Assembly: GCA_029204225.1 (NCBI GenBank)
Contig: CM055112.1
Location: 23,194,578-23,254,577 of the forward strand
Source: Diphasiastrum complanatum
Taxonomy: Eukaryota; Streptophyta; Lycopodiopsida; Lycopodiales; Lycopodiaceae
Direction: 5' to 3'
DNA: 60,000 bases
The notes beneath the pieces are model-generated. The model was not told where the DNA came from and searched no databases. It was given only the letters and a program-made list of their open reading frames with translations. Made by a program: the position numbers and the translations under genes. Shown here one piece after another: positions 43,401-56,090 of this stretch (position 1 is the first letter of the stretch; each line of letters begins with the position of its first letter).

Positions 43401-44480
43401 TAGATACATTTTCGAGTTTTCTATGTGATGTGGTCACAAAATTTTTTTTTCTCTTCGACCATGATGCTTGAAGCATCTAGATGGTCATTTATCTGAAACA
43501 TTGAAAAAATACACGTACAATTCTTTTTAAACATACACGTACAAATCATATAAATGTACATGTGAAGTATAAAAAACAAGTACACTTCTAGAAGCAATGG
43601 GGTCAAGTCTTATCAACCATAGATTTTGGTTGCACTGAGGACAAAGGATCTTGCATCCTAACGTCCACCTCTGCTTGAGCTTGCTGCATCACATTCAAGT
43701 AACATTAGAAAATCATGAGAAATTCAAAAATGGCAAAAGAGTTCACTTAGTAAAAACCTCGATAGCAAGTTCTTTACCTCAGATAACAGCTGAGCTAAAC
43801 ATGACTACCTCGGCGTCAGATCCTTCTCTATAGCAACACACTACATGACATACAAAAAAGATTATGAAATTGTTAGAAAACTTATCTCTATCTCTCTAAT
43901 GAGGTTCATAATTTTTATTAGGTTTTCACAATTTAGAGTATGACATCCCATGCATTGTCTTGTGTCTCATAGTACATGTGTGATAATTAGACTCTTAGAA
44001 AGAAGTGAGGTTAAATCTCTTTAACTGTAGATAACGACTGAGCTGAACCCAACTGTTGTAGCGTTGGATCCTCCTCTACAACATATATCTCATTCTCTCT
44101 GAAATAAGGAATATATCTCATTCTCTCTCTCTTTCTCATCTCTCATTCTCTCTCTTCCTCTCTCTTCCTCTCTCTCTCTCTTTATGTAGACAGCTAGGAC
44201 CATACCAAGTTTTAAAAGAAAGAGGTGGAGAGAGAGAGAGAAGAAATGAGAAAGCGATGTAACCTAGGATAAAATTTTCATCATCTTCATTTGCATATGT
44301 ACAGTCTTTCAGAGTTCTTCCATTTCTTCACTTTGTCTCTCTATCTCCTTCCTCATTTCATCTACTTGGAAAGAATATTGCATCTCTTTTATGTAGACAC
44401 TTAGGCCTCTTACTCTCTTTTGTCCCCGACTATTTTCTTCTAAAATCTTCATTACTTTCTTGTCGGGGTTTGTTCTTGGG
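43401..44480. other. stretch without recognised genes; CT/GA-rich inverted tracts
   Basis: CTCTCTTCC-rich DNA at 44100-44180 is followed by GAGAGAGAGA at 44228-44240, able to pair with it. Nothing else is recognised. Confidence 0.35.
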
Positions 44481-44485
44481 CGTAT

Positions 44486-45166
44486 TGTGAAAAATTGCCT
44501 ACATTGGCAAATCTAGCCATGTAGAATATTGTACATTTTGTCAATATTGTTTGTTGGTTACTTGAATGGCCAAAGTGCCACTTGTACGTACACACCTAAA
44601 GTAGGTTACCACAAGTCAAGAGGAGTGGTTGTGTCCATTTGGTAGTGATTCCTACTTTGTAGGATCTAGACCATGATTTATGATGAGATTTGTACCTACC
44701 ATGCACCTACCAAGCATGGCTCTTGGATCTAGGCTAGGGTTTTCACATTAGGGCAAGAAAGTGGAGTCTACTTCCTTATTACATGCTGGATTTTCACCTA
44801 ACTTAGCAAAGGAAGTGTGTTTTACTATGTATTCCCATTCTCCATAGTGAGAAGATAGAAACTTTTTGGAGCCTCAAGGAAAAACTCAAGTTTCCTAGTG
44901 ATTACTCTTGATTTCCAATGAAACCCAGCTTTGGCACTTTGTAAACACTGTCAACAGGCCGTACTACAGCCTTATTTCCACACATGTGGAGTTGGATTAC
45001 ACTAATTGATCAATGCTTTGATTGTCTCTACTTGTTTCCTATCAAGCTCCTAAACTAGATCTTGTTTTCTGATGACTAGTTTCTGATAGATTGTTTAACA
45101 AGCATACAATCACCTTGTGAATCATTCAAAGATCCATTTATGGTCCTTAGTACTGTACTTTTCACA
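44486..45166 (+). mobile_element. solo LTR related to the young copia family
   Basis: 681 bp, starts TGTGAAAAATTGCC and ends CTTTTCACA. It is flanked by CGTAT (44481-44485) and TGTAT (45167-45171), a target duplication with one C/T change. The end block (GATCCATTTATGGTCCTTAG...TTTTCACA), AAATTGGC-like start and CCACACATGTGGA palindrome resemble the LTR at 16863-17727. No primer site or internal DNA follows, as expected after LTR-LTR recombination. Confidence 0.7.
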
Positions 45167-46874
45167 TGTATTAAAATCTTCATTCTACACAAAAAAAAAA
45201 ACATAGCTAATCAAATTGACATGCAAAATCATATACATGTTCATCATTACATTTTATAAAATTAAATGCATCTAAACCATTCAAAAAATATATGTAAATA
45301 TATCTCATGTTGGGTGTCATCTTCAAAGTCTCAGCCAGGATCCAACTCGCCAGCTTTTAGTTTGCCAAAAATTTTACTGGTACGAGCATCCACATAGATC
45401 TCGACAATAGTTGGAGCCCTATTTTTTTTCTTGTGCCTGGAATTTGGCACTCAACAAAAGACAAAAACAAATGACATCTTGAAAAAAGAGGTTTCGCATA
45501 TCGGAGTGTACAAATGCAAGTTTTGTTGTATACACACATACCAGTCTCATATTGATGCCCGCATATCCAGCTCGACCAACATTCGGCATCTTTTGTTGTT
45601 TTGCTCTGTTGATCTTGTTTTGTTGACTCAATTTCTAAGCAAATTATTGTACACATATCAAGCAAATGAATAATAAGTCAGTAGTAGGATAAATAAATCA
45701 TGCACTGACTAGAGATATTGACCAAGCGTTCAAGTCAAATTTTGGTTTCAAAATACATAGATAAAACAAAAAAGTGGAATACAACTTGAAAAGTTTTGCT
45801 TTTTAAGTATTGACGTAGAAGCTGCCATCTCTCTTTTTCCATCCACTCAGGACATTTTGGCGTTAAATTTTTTGCCTCTACTTTATCAATGTCGTTCTTG
45901 AGTCTCTGTCTCAATGAACGAAAACTGGACGACAATTTGTCCTTGAAGTATTGTGATGAAAACTGACAATCATATTTTGCCTGTGATATGAAATAAAATT
46001 CTCCTAAGTGATTGCTTTTGTCGCGTCGAGCGAGTTGAAGCAGAACGGTGGAGCAACACTGCCCTGCCGCCTCTAATTATAAACTCCTACATAATTACAA
46101 AACAATAGAGCTTGTGTTAGTTTACCAACGTGTTTAGAAAAGGTAGATAGAGAAAAGGGATACAATGAGAAATGATTTAGGGGAGAAAAATGGTGGAGAG
46201 AGAAAAGGTACAATACCTCCTCCTCGCTCTCTTCATGCTCTAGCTGCAAAAACAGAAGATAATATGAGTTTTTTTTACTAATTGATATCTCATTGAGGAC
46301 ATTACATGTGAAAAACAGAATACAAATATATGAACACAATATATGATTTATCAAGAGGGAAATCAATTGAGAGATAATGTGCAGACCTGTGTGGGCTTGT
46401 CCTCCGACACCTCCTCCTGCCTCTGATGCTCTTTCCTAGGACTCTCATGTGCCTCCTACAGAAGAGAGTAAGAAGATTAATAAATATCAATTTCAACATT
46501 AGTGTAATATATGTGAATTATTCTTTCTTGTTGAAAGTTGACATAACAAAAAACATTTATTATAATTACTCGTGCTGCCTCCCAATTTATAAAAATATTT
46601 GGATTTCGGAGAAGGAGCTCGAAAAGTTCACGAGAACCATGTACCTACGCATATTTTTACTTTGAACGAATATACTCACGACCAAAACATGATAACTACA
46701 CAAGTAACAACATGCAAGTCTAGTAACAACCACAAATTCACACAAAATATCTTTTTCACTAATTTTATTTCTTTAATGTATTTTTTAATGTAATTTAAAT
46801 TTTTTGAAAATGTATGCTCAAAAATAAAAACTCACAAAGTACTGATGGAAGGACTTCGTCCCCTTGCTGCCAAG

Positions 46875-47345
46875 AGCTAGAAATCAGTTTTTGATCTGAT
46901 TCATTAGTATAAGCTCTAAATGTGATGATGTAATTATTGTACAATTTATTTGGTTTACTGTATATGGTTGTAATCGGGACGTGACCTGTTAGGATATATT
47001 GATCGGGCACTGATCCCGTAGACGGCTACTTGGGTTAGCCGAGTAGCCACACATAGGAAGAATTAGCCTGTACAGAGTTATTTATAGTACTTGCTATACT
47101 TGGGGGCATGTCCCAAGTTTGTCGGCCGAATTTGGCCATATTGGGCCCGACCTTAGTTTGACAGGTGGTAGGCCAATTTTAGGACACCTGCCTTTTCATG
47201 CAATTTGTGAATACTCTATATGTACAATGTTTCTTTGTAATCTATTAACTTTTGTTGTGCCATCTTTGAGAGCTTGTGAGGAGTGGCTATGGTGATTGTG
47301 TGATGTGATCTGCATACTGCACTAGATCCTAACAGAATTTCAACT
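46875..47345 (+). repeat. 5' LTR (AG...CT type)
   Basis: 471 bp, ends directly at the primer site. Contains a GGGTTAGCCGAGTAGCC segment and a promoter-like TTTATAGTACTTGC near 47083. Confidence 0.88.
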
Positions 47346-47357
47346 TGGTATCAGAGC
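47346..47357 (+). other. primer-binding site of the LARD-like element
   Basis: TGGTATCAGAGC, complementary to initiator Met-tRNA, begins at the base after the LTR; this fixes the LTR end at ...AACT. Confidence 0.88.
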
Positions 47358-50300
47358 TACAGGGTGTAGCAAGTATGCATGATCCGATGGAGCTATGGGA
47401 TAGCGTTTGTCACCAGGAGAAATAGCACTCAAAGCATCTCAAGAGAGAGGACTCCATATAGGGTATAGGCAGTCCGGATGGCTGGAGATAGCAAAGTTCC
47501 TTCGATCGGAGCTTTGGGGAAGATCAGAACAATCGTTGTAGGTGGATTCCAGGGAGAATTCACGGAGAAACTTGCAGCTTCGGTGGTTTTGGGGAAATCA
47601 TCGATGGTGGCTTCATAATTCACTGTGTGGATAGCCGTTTGGCACAACGGGGCTTTCAAGGGATTTGCAAAGAGCAGTGATGGAGAGCCATGGCAATTTA
47701 CAGGATCAAATTTGGTTGAAAACAGAGAAAATTTGGAAAATTTCCAATGTCGTGGGGTGTTGATGGATTTCAGAGAAAATCAGCTTGTTTGCAGTCAATA
47801 CCGCATCAATTGGCGAACTATAAATTGGATCAGATCACTGGAGGTAGGGCAACCTCAGTGGGCTAGGCAACTACAAGAGGAATCTCAGGGAAAGCCTGAG
47901 TGAATCCCAATAAATCATTCTCTTCTATGCCAGCTAGGGTTTGGGAATGGTAAGTGGTGGATCTTTATCCATAGACAACCATTTTTGATGTTGTAACAAT
48001 CTACAGGTGGGCGTTTTAGCAGGGCGCAGCAGCCTCCAAGAGGCCATGATAGGCCGTGGTCTTGGATGCTCTAATCAGATGCAGCCATAACAAAGAAAAA
48101 AAAAACCATAGCTCATCTTTGGAAGGAGAAGAGAGGAGGAGGCGCAGACCTTGCGCGCGTCCAACAAGAGGGAGGCAATAGCGTTTTGAAGTGCGTAGTG
48201 GCCACATGAAGAAGCTTCAGTGTGCAGAAGCATGGATCACCATCAGATTATGAAGGAGGTCGATGAACGGTCGAGATAGATAGCTCAGGGAGCAATGCTG
48301 ATTGTCGAATGGTGACACACCATTAGATTTATGGTGAAAGGACTCACGAAGATTTGAAAGCCATTTTTTAAGGCTTTTCACTAAAAATCTTCATAATGAA
48401 ATGGCTGAAGGGACCCGAAGGGCTTGAAAGCCTTTTCTTCAATAAAAATCTTCGAAACAAAGAAATAGTTCAAATTTGCAAGTCACCCTTTGGAAAAGGA
48501 TAACTTTGGCTAGAGGGCACATTTTTTGGCCATCCTTGGGCCAAAATGACCTTTGAAACTGGCTGCTCAGAGCCAGTGGACAAAGCGACATCACAAAGTA
48601 GGAAAAAATCGTTTTAGGGTGTTTTTATCACCATTCTATCAAGCGGAGTGCTGGTGACCTAGTGATGGGCTACATTCGTTATTTGGATACTATAGGGCCA
48701 ATTTCAAGGCAATTTTTGGCTGGTGAAACCTGCTACAAGGCAGTCCAATGAGGCAGTATCACTTTTGAATCATTATTACTTACTCCTGATAGGGTAACAG
48801 GGTGTTTGAAAGTGGTACATGCGGTATGGGGACGAATGGTAGTGGAATTGTGTGGAGAAAGCTAGTATTGGTGACGGAAGTGCTATTTGGCAGTGTGACT
48901 ACTCATCATTGGCGCCAATTTCGAGAGGGCAAGCAATCACAGGTGAGAGGTAGGCATGGTACGCCGGTTACAAGTGAAAAATTCTTGTGATCAGGTTCAA
49001 ATTTTGGGGTTCAAACCAACCAACGTCAAGTGGCATTTTGGGGAAACGCTCTCACAGGTATGATCGACAGTGGCATTGTCGAGTCAGGTGATAGCTGCAT
49101 TGACACACGCATCTGTAGCTTGGAAATTTCTCGTTTAGAGGGAAATATGGGCTAGCTTGGAGGCACACACATTTTGGTGGTCACAGGTGATGGAAGTGCG
49201 AGGTGGTGTTAGTTAGAAGCCATTGGGCAAGATAACAGACTTGCATTGGACGAGCTGTGTGTGGGACACATGGAGGATAAAGAATGGTTCAGTAATCACA
49301 CTATGGATGCTCTTGGCGAGTGGTGAGTGTGATGATTTTGTGCTTTTGCAGTCGGTAAGTCAATTTTGATCAAGCCATTGTAGATGTGGAGCAGTGTATT
49401 AGGTTTGTCATTAAGGAAATACACTTCAACTGCCAGTTTGGATAAGTCAAGTCAATTTGCCATATCAGGATTGCATCAGGGATGCATATTCCAGTGATGG
49501 CAAGGTGCAGATCATTTGGTTTGGGCCATGGAAAATCTCACAGGTTCACTTGGAGGGATATTGGCATGCACAGTCATGTGAGGGACTTGATGGTGGCTTT
49601 GGAGTTCACATCTCAGTGTATTCTCAGGGAGTAACTTTGGAATCATTCACAGGAGCAGCTTGGAGCTAGTTTGTGGGAATACAGGTGGGCACTACAGGGT
49701 AGATGCTCAGATCTTTGTGATCAGGGATGGCATTGGGATACCTGGTAGGGATAGCACTGTAGGATGACATGGGATGATCATCAGGGGGCAGCTATTTCAT
49801 ATTGGACTTGAGTCATTGGCATTAATAGGACTTACAAGTGGGATTCATGATGGAATCAGAACACTGCAAACGCAAATGGTCAAAGCGTGAAGCTTTGAGA
49901 GCCAGCTACAGGTTGGAGAGCTGATGGAGATCGCATGGGGTGTGATTGGAGGGCAAACACTATGATGAGTGTTTTGCTAGCGATCTACTACAGGAGACAC
50001 TGATGGCAAGGACTTCATGGTGTGCTCATTTGGGAGTACATGTTGGCATTACAACAGGGAGCCAGTCATTGGCATTGGCATCAATGGGGAGGCATCTACC
50101 ATCACGGGCGTGGATAAGCTAACTATAGCTTTCATGCATTTAGCTGTATTTGCAGGAGTCTAGGCTTGGCACATGTGTTGGAATTTCCATGGTGCAGATT
50201 CTCAAGTGGTGAGATCAGGGATAAGCCTAGAGGAAGTCACTCAGAGCCATATACCTCAGTACAATCAGAGAGACAATAGTCTCGGGATCCTGTGAGCGGC

Positions 50301-52037
50301 GACTCAGGGATATGCTTGCGTTGGCATGGTGTCAGGTGGCACATAGCTAGGAGAGCAAGCAAATGCTAGGAGCCAGGTGGAGCAGGTGATGCTTTGGAGT
50401 TCGGCTTGTCTAGTAGGATGGTGACCAGGATCGGAGACATCAGGTGAACATAGTATGTGGATGACGAGTCATTAGGGTGGCACTCAGGGAGATGCTACAG
50501 CTGCTCAGGTATGATATGTTATTTGATGTATGGACGATGTGCTTCAGCTGGTGCATCATGTGTAATGACCTAGGAATGGGTCATGCCTACTTGGAGGTAG
50601 GTGGCATGGAGTGTACATGTGGTGGTACATATCCTGAGGGCATGGAGTGCATTACGGGGTGATGTGGATCCAGCATGCCCATGGTTGTGAGCCAACAGGG
50701 ATGGAGATGGTTGCTCAAGGAGTGACAGCTGATACTTTGGTGAGTGATCAGGTGAGCTGCATGGTCATATGCCCAGTAGTCCCAAGGTTGGCTTCACATG
50801 TTGTGTCTATCCGTCATTATTTGGTAAGCAAGATGCAGTTTTTGCTTAGATCCAGTTGGAGTCTAGTTGCACTATGGGTGGACAGATTCTTGGGGAGCTA
50901 TTAGCGGATAATGGATACTTGGTGATCAGATCATACAGGAGGGTACAGGGTTCTGGACCTATTCTACCTGATATGCTATGGATTGTGGGTGAGTTATTCA
51001 TCACGATAGTGAATCTAGTTTGCATTTGCTTTGGCTTGGACGCTATGATGGATATAGTGTTGGTGAGATAGGCTCCTTGGTGGGAGACCTATGTACTGGT
51101 CAAATCCAAGTTGGCAACGTCAAGCATGGAAAGTTGAACCTACATGGGATGTAGGACAGGCAAATCATCATCAATATCTTTGGAAGGTAGGTGAGTTACT
51201 CAGGTATAGCCTATGGTGAGGTTTGTGTACATTCATTCATTGAGTCCTTGGTAGACTCTTGTGCTTGCTTGGAGAATGGAGAATGGATGGGGATCAGCTT
51301 TCAGGACTTATTGGACAGTTGGATATGCTTGGACGTGAGAGCATCTTGGTATAGGTGCATGCCATGGTTGGAGACCTGATTTGGTGACCAGTGGTGTAGC
51401 AGCGGATCTACAGGTGGCACAAGTGTTGGTACGACAGGATAACACTTATGGGAAGGCCTTGGTCATGTATTTGATAAAACTCATTCGTGTTGGTTTGCAT
51501 GAGTGTGTGTAGGCTTGCATGTTGCCTTGTCACGGGAGTCTAGATCTGAGTCGGAGTTGTATGTGGTTGTGCATTTGCTGTAGTGAAACAAAGTAGTCAT
51601 TTAATGCTCTTTGACTTGTCATTATGTCTACTAGTTGTTTATCCGGTGAGGGTGCAATCTTATAGTGGCAGTAAGATTTCCTCAAGTTGAGCCTCAGTCG
51701 CTCATTTATGTCAGCTTTACAAGTTTGTGCTTGTAAGTGCCTGATAGGATGTTAGCCTAGCTAGATGGAGGATGCAAGTCTCATGGTGGCAGTGGGATTT
51801 CTTCAGTTTGAGCTTCAAGTTGGATGGGGACAAGTCAGTTGGTCGAGAGTATGGTAGACTCTCTGTATGAGCATTGTGTTTACATGATACTTTGTGAGTC
51901 AAACCTGGTGGTTTGTTGGTGTGCTTGAGTGTGAGTCAAGTATAGAGTAGCTAGACATGCATAACATCTTTGGACACTCCAAACATTGCTACAAATTATT
52001 GTTTTTCACTCTTATCACATTTGAGCTTAAGGAAGAG
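47358..52037 (+). other. internal non-coding domain of the LARD-like element
   Basis: About 4.7 kb, G-rich on the plus strand, with frequent GGCATTGG, CAGGGA, TGGAG and CAGGTG words. Only short open frames occur and none has a gag, protease, RT or integrase motif. The element depends on outside proteins. Confidence 0.7.
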
Positions 52038-52507
52038 AGTTAGAAATCAGTTTTGATCTGATTCATTAGTATAAGATCTAAATGTGATGATGTAGTTATT
52101 GTATAGTTTATTTGGTTTACAGTATATGGTTGTGATCGGGACGTGACACTTTAGGATATATTGATCGGGCACTGATCCCATAGATGACTACTTGGGTTAG
52201 CCGAGTAGCCACACATAGGAAGAATTAGCTTGTACAGAGTTATTTACAGTACTTGCTATACTTGGGGGCATGTCTCAAGTTTGTCGGTCAAATTTGGCCA
52301 TATTGGGCCCAACCTTAGTTTGACAAGTGGTAGGCCAATTTTAGGACACCTGCCTTTTCATGCAGTTTGTGAATACTCTATATGTACAGTATTTCTTTGT
52401 AATCTATTAACTTTTGTTGTGCCATCTTTGAGAGCTTGTGAGGAGTGGCTATGGTGATTGTGTGATGTGATCTACATACTGCACTAGATCCTAACAGAAT
52501 TTCAACT
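52038..52507 (+). repeat. 3' LTR (AG...CT type)
   Basis: 470 bp, about 95% identical to the 5' copy by eye and followed by CCAAG. Its right edge lies inside the reading frame of the split transposase gene. Confidence 0.88.
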
Positions 52508-53178
52508 CCAAGATGTGAGTCCCCTGACTTTGACAAACGCCTTTGGGATGCGGTCTCTTGCTGGCAAAATTTCTCTGGAAAATCTTGATGATGTGAGACT
52601 GCTTGCTCCCACACCTCCTCAAGTATCCATGTGGGTCTACTCCTCTTGTCCTTTACGGCCTCCATGACAAGAGATCGCATCTGTGATGGTACGGGTGAGG
52701 GCCTTTGTGATGGTACGGGTGACTGTGCACTAGTGGAGGGCCTCTGAGGACTACCATGTTGTGAGGGGGCATGGTGGAGGCACATTGGCATAGTAGCAGA
52801 TTGGTGGAATATTTTTCAAAGGCATTTGAAAAAGATTTTTGTCAAAGAGGTCTTATCATGGTTATGGTAAGGGTGCTGCTATGATGGATTCTTTGATTAT
52901 CTTCAATTCAAATTCAAAGCAAAGAATCCACACACAGAGAGTTTTTCATCAACAATTTGACCAACCTTGGAGGATTTCAAGTTCAAGTGATCAAACCAAG
53001 TCCCTTTCAAGAAAATTGACCGTGTGAGCATAAGCTTGAGGACAGCCTAAACTTGAAATACAAGGTTCTTGTCTTTTGATGTACTTGATCTGCTTGACTC
53101 TGCTCCACTGCATTGCCTTCCATAGCTTTCCATTATTGTCGTATCATCGCTCATTGTTGACTCTTATTCCTCTGATGA

Positions 53179-53970
53179 ATGTTGTTCGAAGATCAGCTGA
53201 CAAACCTACAGTGGAATGGCAAAGACCTCACTTCCTTTATCAAGAAGATGAAGGATCTATTCCTTTCACTACACAATTCTGGAGCAGAAAATACAATACT
53301 AGCAGAGCAGCAGCTTACTTATCTGTTGAGAGCTCTACCAAGATCCTTCTGGACAACCAAAATGCTGCTAGCAAAAGATCCTACTATGACACTCGAAAAG
53401 GTAGTTGTCAAGATTCGAAAAGAAGTCGAGCCTCATGAGCATCTTGATCACAAGGATTCTTCTAACCAAGCTCTCTAAAGCAACAAAGAAAAGACAAAGA
53501 AGTAATTTTAGCCTAAGAGGGAGTCAGATCGAAGGCATGATCGAGATTAGCAAGCAAAAGGAGCTAGCAAAGGTAAATGGAGGAACAAGAAAAAGCCAAA
53601 ATAGCAGAGTGGAGACAAGAAGACGTGCGTGAGATGCAAACACGAAAGACATTCTGTCGATTTGTGTTGGCTAAATCCGAAAATTGAGTGTATCCACTAT
53701 CATAAAAAGGGTCATGCAGCCATGGACTGCTGCCAAAACCCAAGAAACAAGCAAGCTCAAAGAAGACAGGAGAACGACATTAGTTCATCCTATGTCGAGG
53801 AGCCACAGAGCTCAAAGATGGGTGAAGAGAGATTGAATCGTAGAAATTCGACCGCCTACATCTGTGTAGACATGTGTGCATTATTAACACCTGACACACA
53901 GGAGGTAATCCTTGATTTAGGAGCTACCTCGCACTTTGTCACATCAAGACAGATCATGTTTGAGTTCTGA
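53179..53970 (+). pseudogene. copia gag and protease remnant
   Basis: Gag: FEDQLTNLQWNGKDLTSFIK, LLRALPRSFW, MTLEKVVVKIRKE. A degenerate knuckle follows (CIHYHKKGHAAMDC), then the protease-like VILDLGATSHFVTS with D-L-G where D-S-G is expected. The frame shifts between gag and protease near 53480-53630. Confidence 0.7.
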
Positions 53971-54269
53971 AGTGCAGATCTATCAAGATTTATCATTCTT
54001 GGTGATGGATCAAGGCATCAAGTGAATGGTATTGGTTCACTATGGCTCAACACTAACGACAGAGACAGATGACTCGAAGATGTTATGTTCATGCCTACAC
54101 TGCAATAGGACTTGCTATCAATGGCAAGAATAGCTGATGCAGAGATGCGTGTAACGTTCTCAAACGAAGCATGCAACGTTGTTGATGCAAGTACCAGTAT
54201 ACTGATCACTCAAGGTAGAAGAAAAGACAACCTATATCACACTTGAAGGTATGCCTACCTACAAATTAA

Positions 54270-55200
54270 GTGCATCAGACTCATGATGATTCGCTAGATA
54301 CTCTATGGCATAGGAGACTATGCCGTATGAATTCAATGACAATATATCAAGCGAGCCATCATGGAGCAATCATAGGGGTGAGCATCTCGAATGCAATCAG
54401 TTCGATGACCTGTGATGCATGCATGAAGGGTAACATGTCACGTATTCCTTTTGTCAAAGACTCCTTTAAAACGACCAAGATTCTGGAGCTGGTACATTTT
54501 GACATCTGTGGACCTTTCAATGTAATCTCAGTAGGAGGCTCGAAATATTATATGATTATAGTAAGTTTGCCAGAGTCTACTTCATTCACAATAAATCAGA
54601 AGCATTTGACAAGTTCATAGAGTATGTGAATTGGGCAAAAAGATGCACTAGAAATAAAGTGAAGCAGATCAGAACAGATTGAGGTGGAGAATACATCTCA
54701 AATCGATTCACTGATTTCTGCAATAATCATGGAATCATTCACAGAAGAACTGCATCTTACACACTGTAGCACAACGGTGTTGCAGAAAGAAAGATCGGGA
54801 CTCTAATGGAAGCTGCTAGATGCATGATGGCCTATTCGAAGGCTCCAAGGGTGTTGTGGGCTGAAGTAGTAGTTACAACTGCTTACATTCAGAACAGGAC
54901 AGGAAAATCTAATGTTCCTCACACAACACCACATGAGTTATGGTGGGGTAGAAAACCCAATCTGACTCATATTCAAATCTTTGGTTGTGCAGCATATGCA
55001 CATGTTCCTGACAAGCTTCGAAAGAAGCTTGATGAGAAAGCAGAACAAGGATATCTTGTAGGATATACCAATCATTTGTCATACTACAGAGTCTATATGC
55101 CAGAGACAAACACGGTGAAGACAGTTAGAGATGTCAAATTTGATGAGAGAAAAACAATGGCCAACAATGATCCAGTTAGTTATGAAGTTCTTGGAAGATA
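54270..55200 (+). pseudogene. copia integrase remnant
   Basis: LWHRRLCRMNSMTI and CDACMKGNMSRIPF (zinc-binding part), LVHFDICGPFNVISVGGSKY (first Asp region), IRTD.GGEYISNRF with a stop in it, HNGVAERKIGTLMEAARCMM (catalytic Glu region), then the post-core IFGCAAYAHVPDKLRKKLDE and YYRVYMPETN. The order is normal, with stops and shifts at about 54300, 54600, 54680 and 54770. Confidence 0.75.
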
Positions 55201-55319
55201 GTACTATGATCTGCCAACTGTGATAGAGGGAACAGAGGATGAACACTCAGACAAAAATGTTCGAGTTGCACCTCATTCAGATGAAGAAAGATTCGCAAGC
55301 TACAACACTTGTAAACCAA

Positions 55320-56090
55320 AATGGTTTCGGAGCTAGCAGATTAGATAAACGCAAGAGCATTGTAGTACGAGAAGGATCTCCTAGAAGATCGACAAGAGAG
55401 CAAAGAGCGCCAACAAGATTTGTGCTAGATAGCACAGCTTCTACATCAGAAGAGTTTTGTGGATTCAGTGGAGAACCATAGACATTCAAGGAAGCAATTG
55501 AATGTCTAGAGAAGGACAAATGGATCCAAGTCATGAATGAGGAGATGGAATCCATGAGGAAGAATGAGGTATGGATGTTGCAGCCATTACCAGATAAGCG
55601 AAAGACTGTAAAATACAAGTGGGTACAGAAGCTAAAGTATGGACCGAATGGAGATATCTCAAAATATAAAGTCAGACTTGTAGCAAAGGGGATTTCTCAA
55701 AGATACGGTATCAACTATGTTGAGACCTTTTCTCCTGTCGTGAAACGTTCATCTTTACGTCTACTGTTTGCATATGCAGTTGCTTATGATCTCAGGATTC
55801 ACATCGTGGACGAGAAGACATCATTCTTCCATGGTGAACTAGACGAAGAAGTCTACATGGATTGACCCCCATGATACATTTCAAACTCACTTCCTACTTA
55901 TGCATGCAGAATGCACAGGAGTATCTATGGTTTGAAGCAATCAACACGACAATGGTATAAGAAAAAGATCAAGCCCTGAAATCCTTAGGATTCAACCCCT
56001 AATGCTGATTCCAATGTTTATGTAAGAATTATAGATGGGAAGATCATCATTGTGGCTGTATATGTGGATGACACTCTGATTCTTTGCAAG
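55320..56090 (+). pseudogene. copia reverse transcriptase remnant, 5' part
   Basis: GSPRRSTREQRAPTRF linker, then FKEAIECLEKDKWIQVMNEE, VKYKWVQKLKYGPNGDISKY, ARLVAKGISQRYGINYVETF-like segment, FSPVVKRSSLRLLFAYAVAY, and a catalytic VAVYVDDTLILCK at about 56050-56090. Stops occur after EVYMD (55863) and several times in 55.9-56.0 kb. The fold-back element starts right after LCK. Confidence 0.8.

Larger units (their letters stand above)
46870..52512 (+). mobile_element. non-coding LTR retrotransposon (LARD-like) with AG...CT termini
   Basis: LTRs 46875-47345 (471 bp) and 52038-52507 (470 bp) start AG(C/T)TAGAAAT and end ATTTCAACT. They are flanked by CCAAG at 46870-46874 and 52508-52512. A primer site TGGTATCAGAGC starts at 47346, exactly after the LTR, and a polypurine AAGGAAGAG ends at 52037. 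By eye the LTRs differ at about 24 sites plus one indel (about 5%), mostly transitions, so it is far older than the 16.9-kb element. The 4.7-kb interior encodes no gag or pol. Retroelement ends are usually TG...CA. Confidence 0.88.
45331..52791 (-). pseudogene. plant transposase (transposase_24-like) gene split by an LTR element
   Basis: A minus-strand multi-exon gene. The first exon (52791-52508, continuing at 46869-46836 across the inserted element) reads TWILEEVWEQAVSHHQDFPE, then RRLSKSGDSHLGSKGTKSFH, ending at a GTGAGT donor. Candidate small exons are 46387-46455 (EAHESPRKEHQRQ) and 46217-46243. Exon 45786-45980 reads FRSLRQRLKNDIDKVEAKNL and PEWMEKERWQLLRQYLKSKT. Exon 45542-45634 reads QQNKINRAKQQKMPNVGRAG, and the last exon 45331-45449 reads APTIVEIYVDARTSKIFGKL. 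The W...L..YW-like segment, NKxNRAKxxxPHTxG-like segment and final VEIYVDA fit plant transposase_24 proteins of CACTA/En-Spm-type elements. An A8 run at about 45421-45428 causes a frameshift. Two similar domains in succession may mean two fused copies. Confidence 0.5.

Noticed and set aside
47625-51379. Short open frames inside the AG...CT element
   Set aside because: They are scattered in different frames with no retroelement motif; expected in G-rich non-coding DNA.
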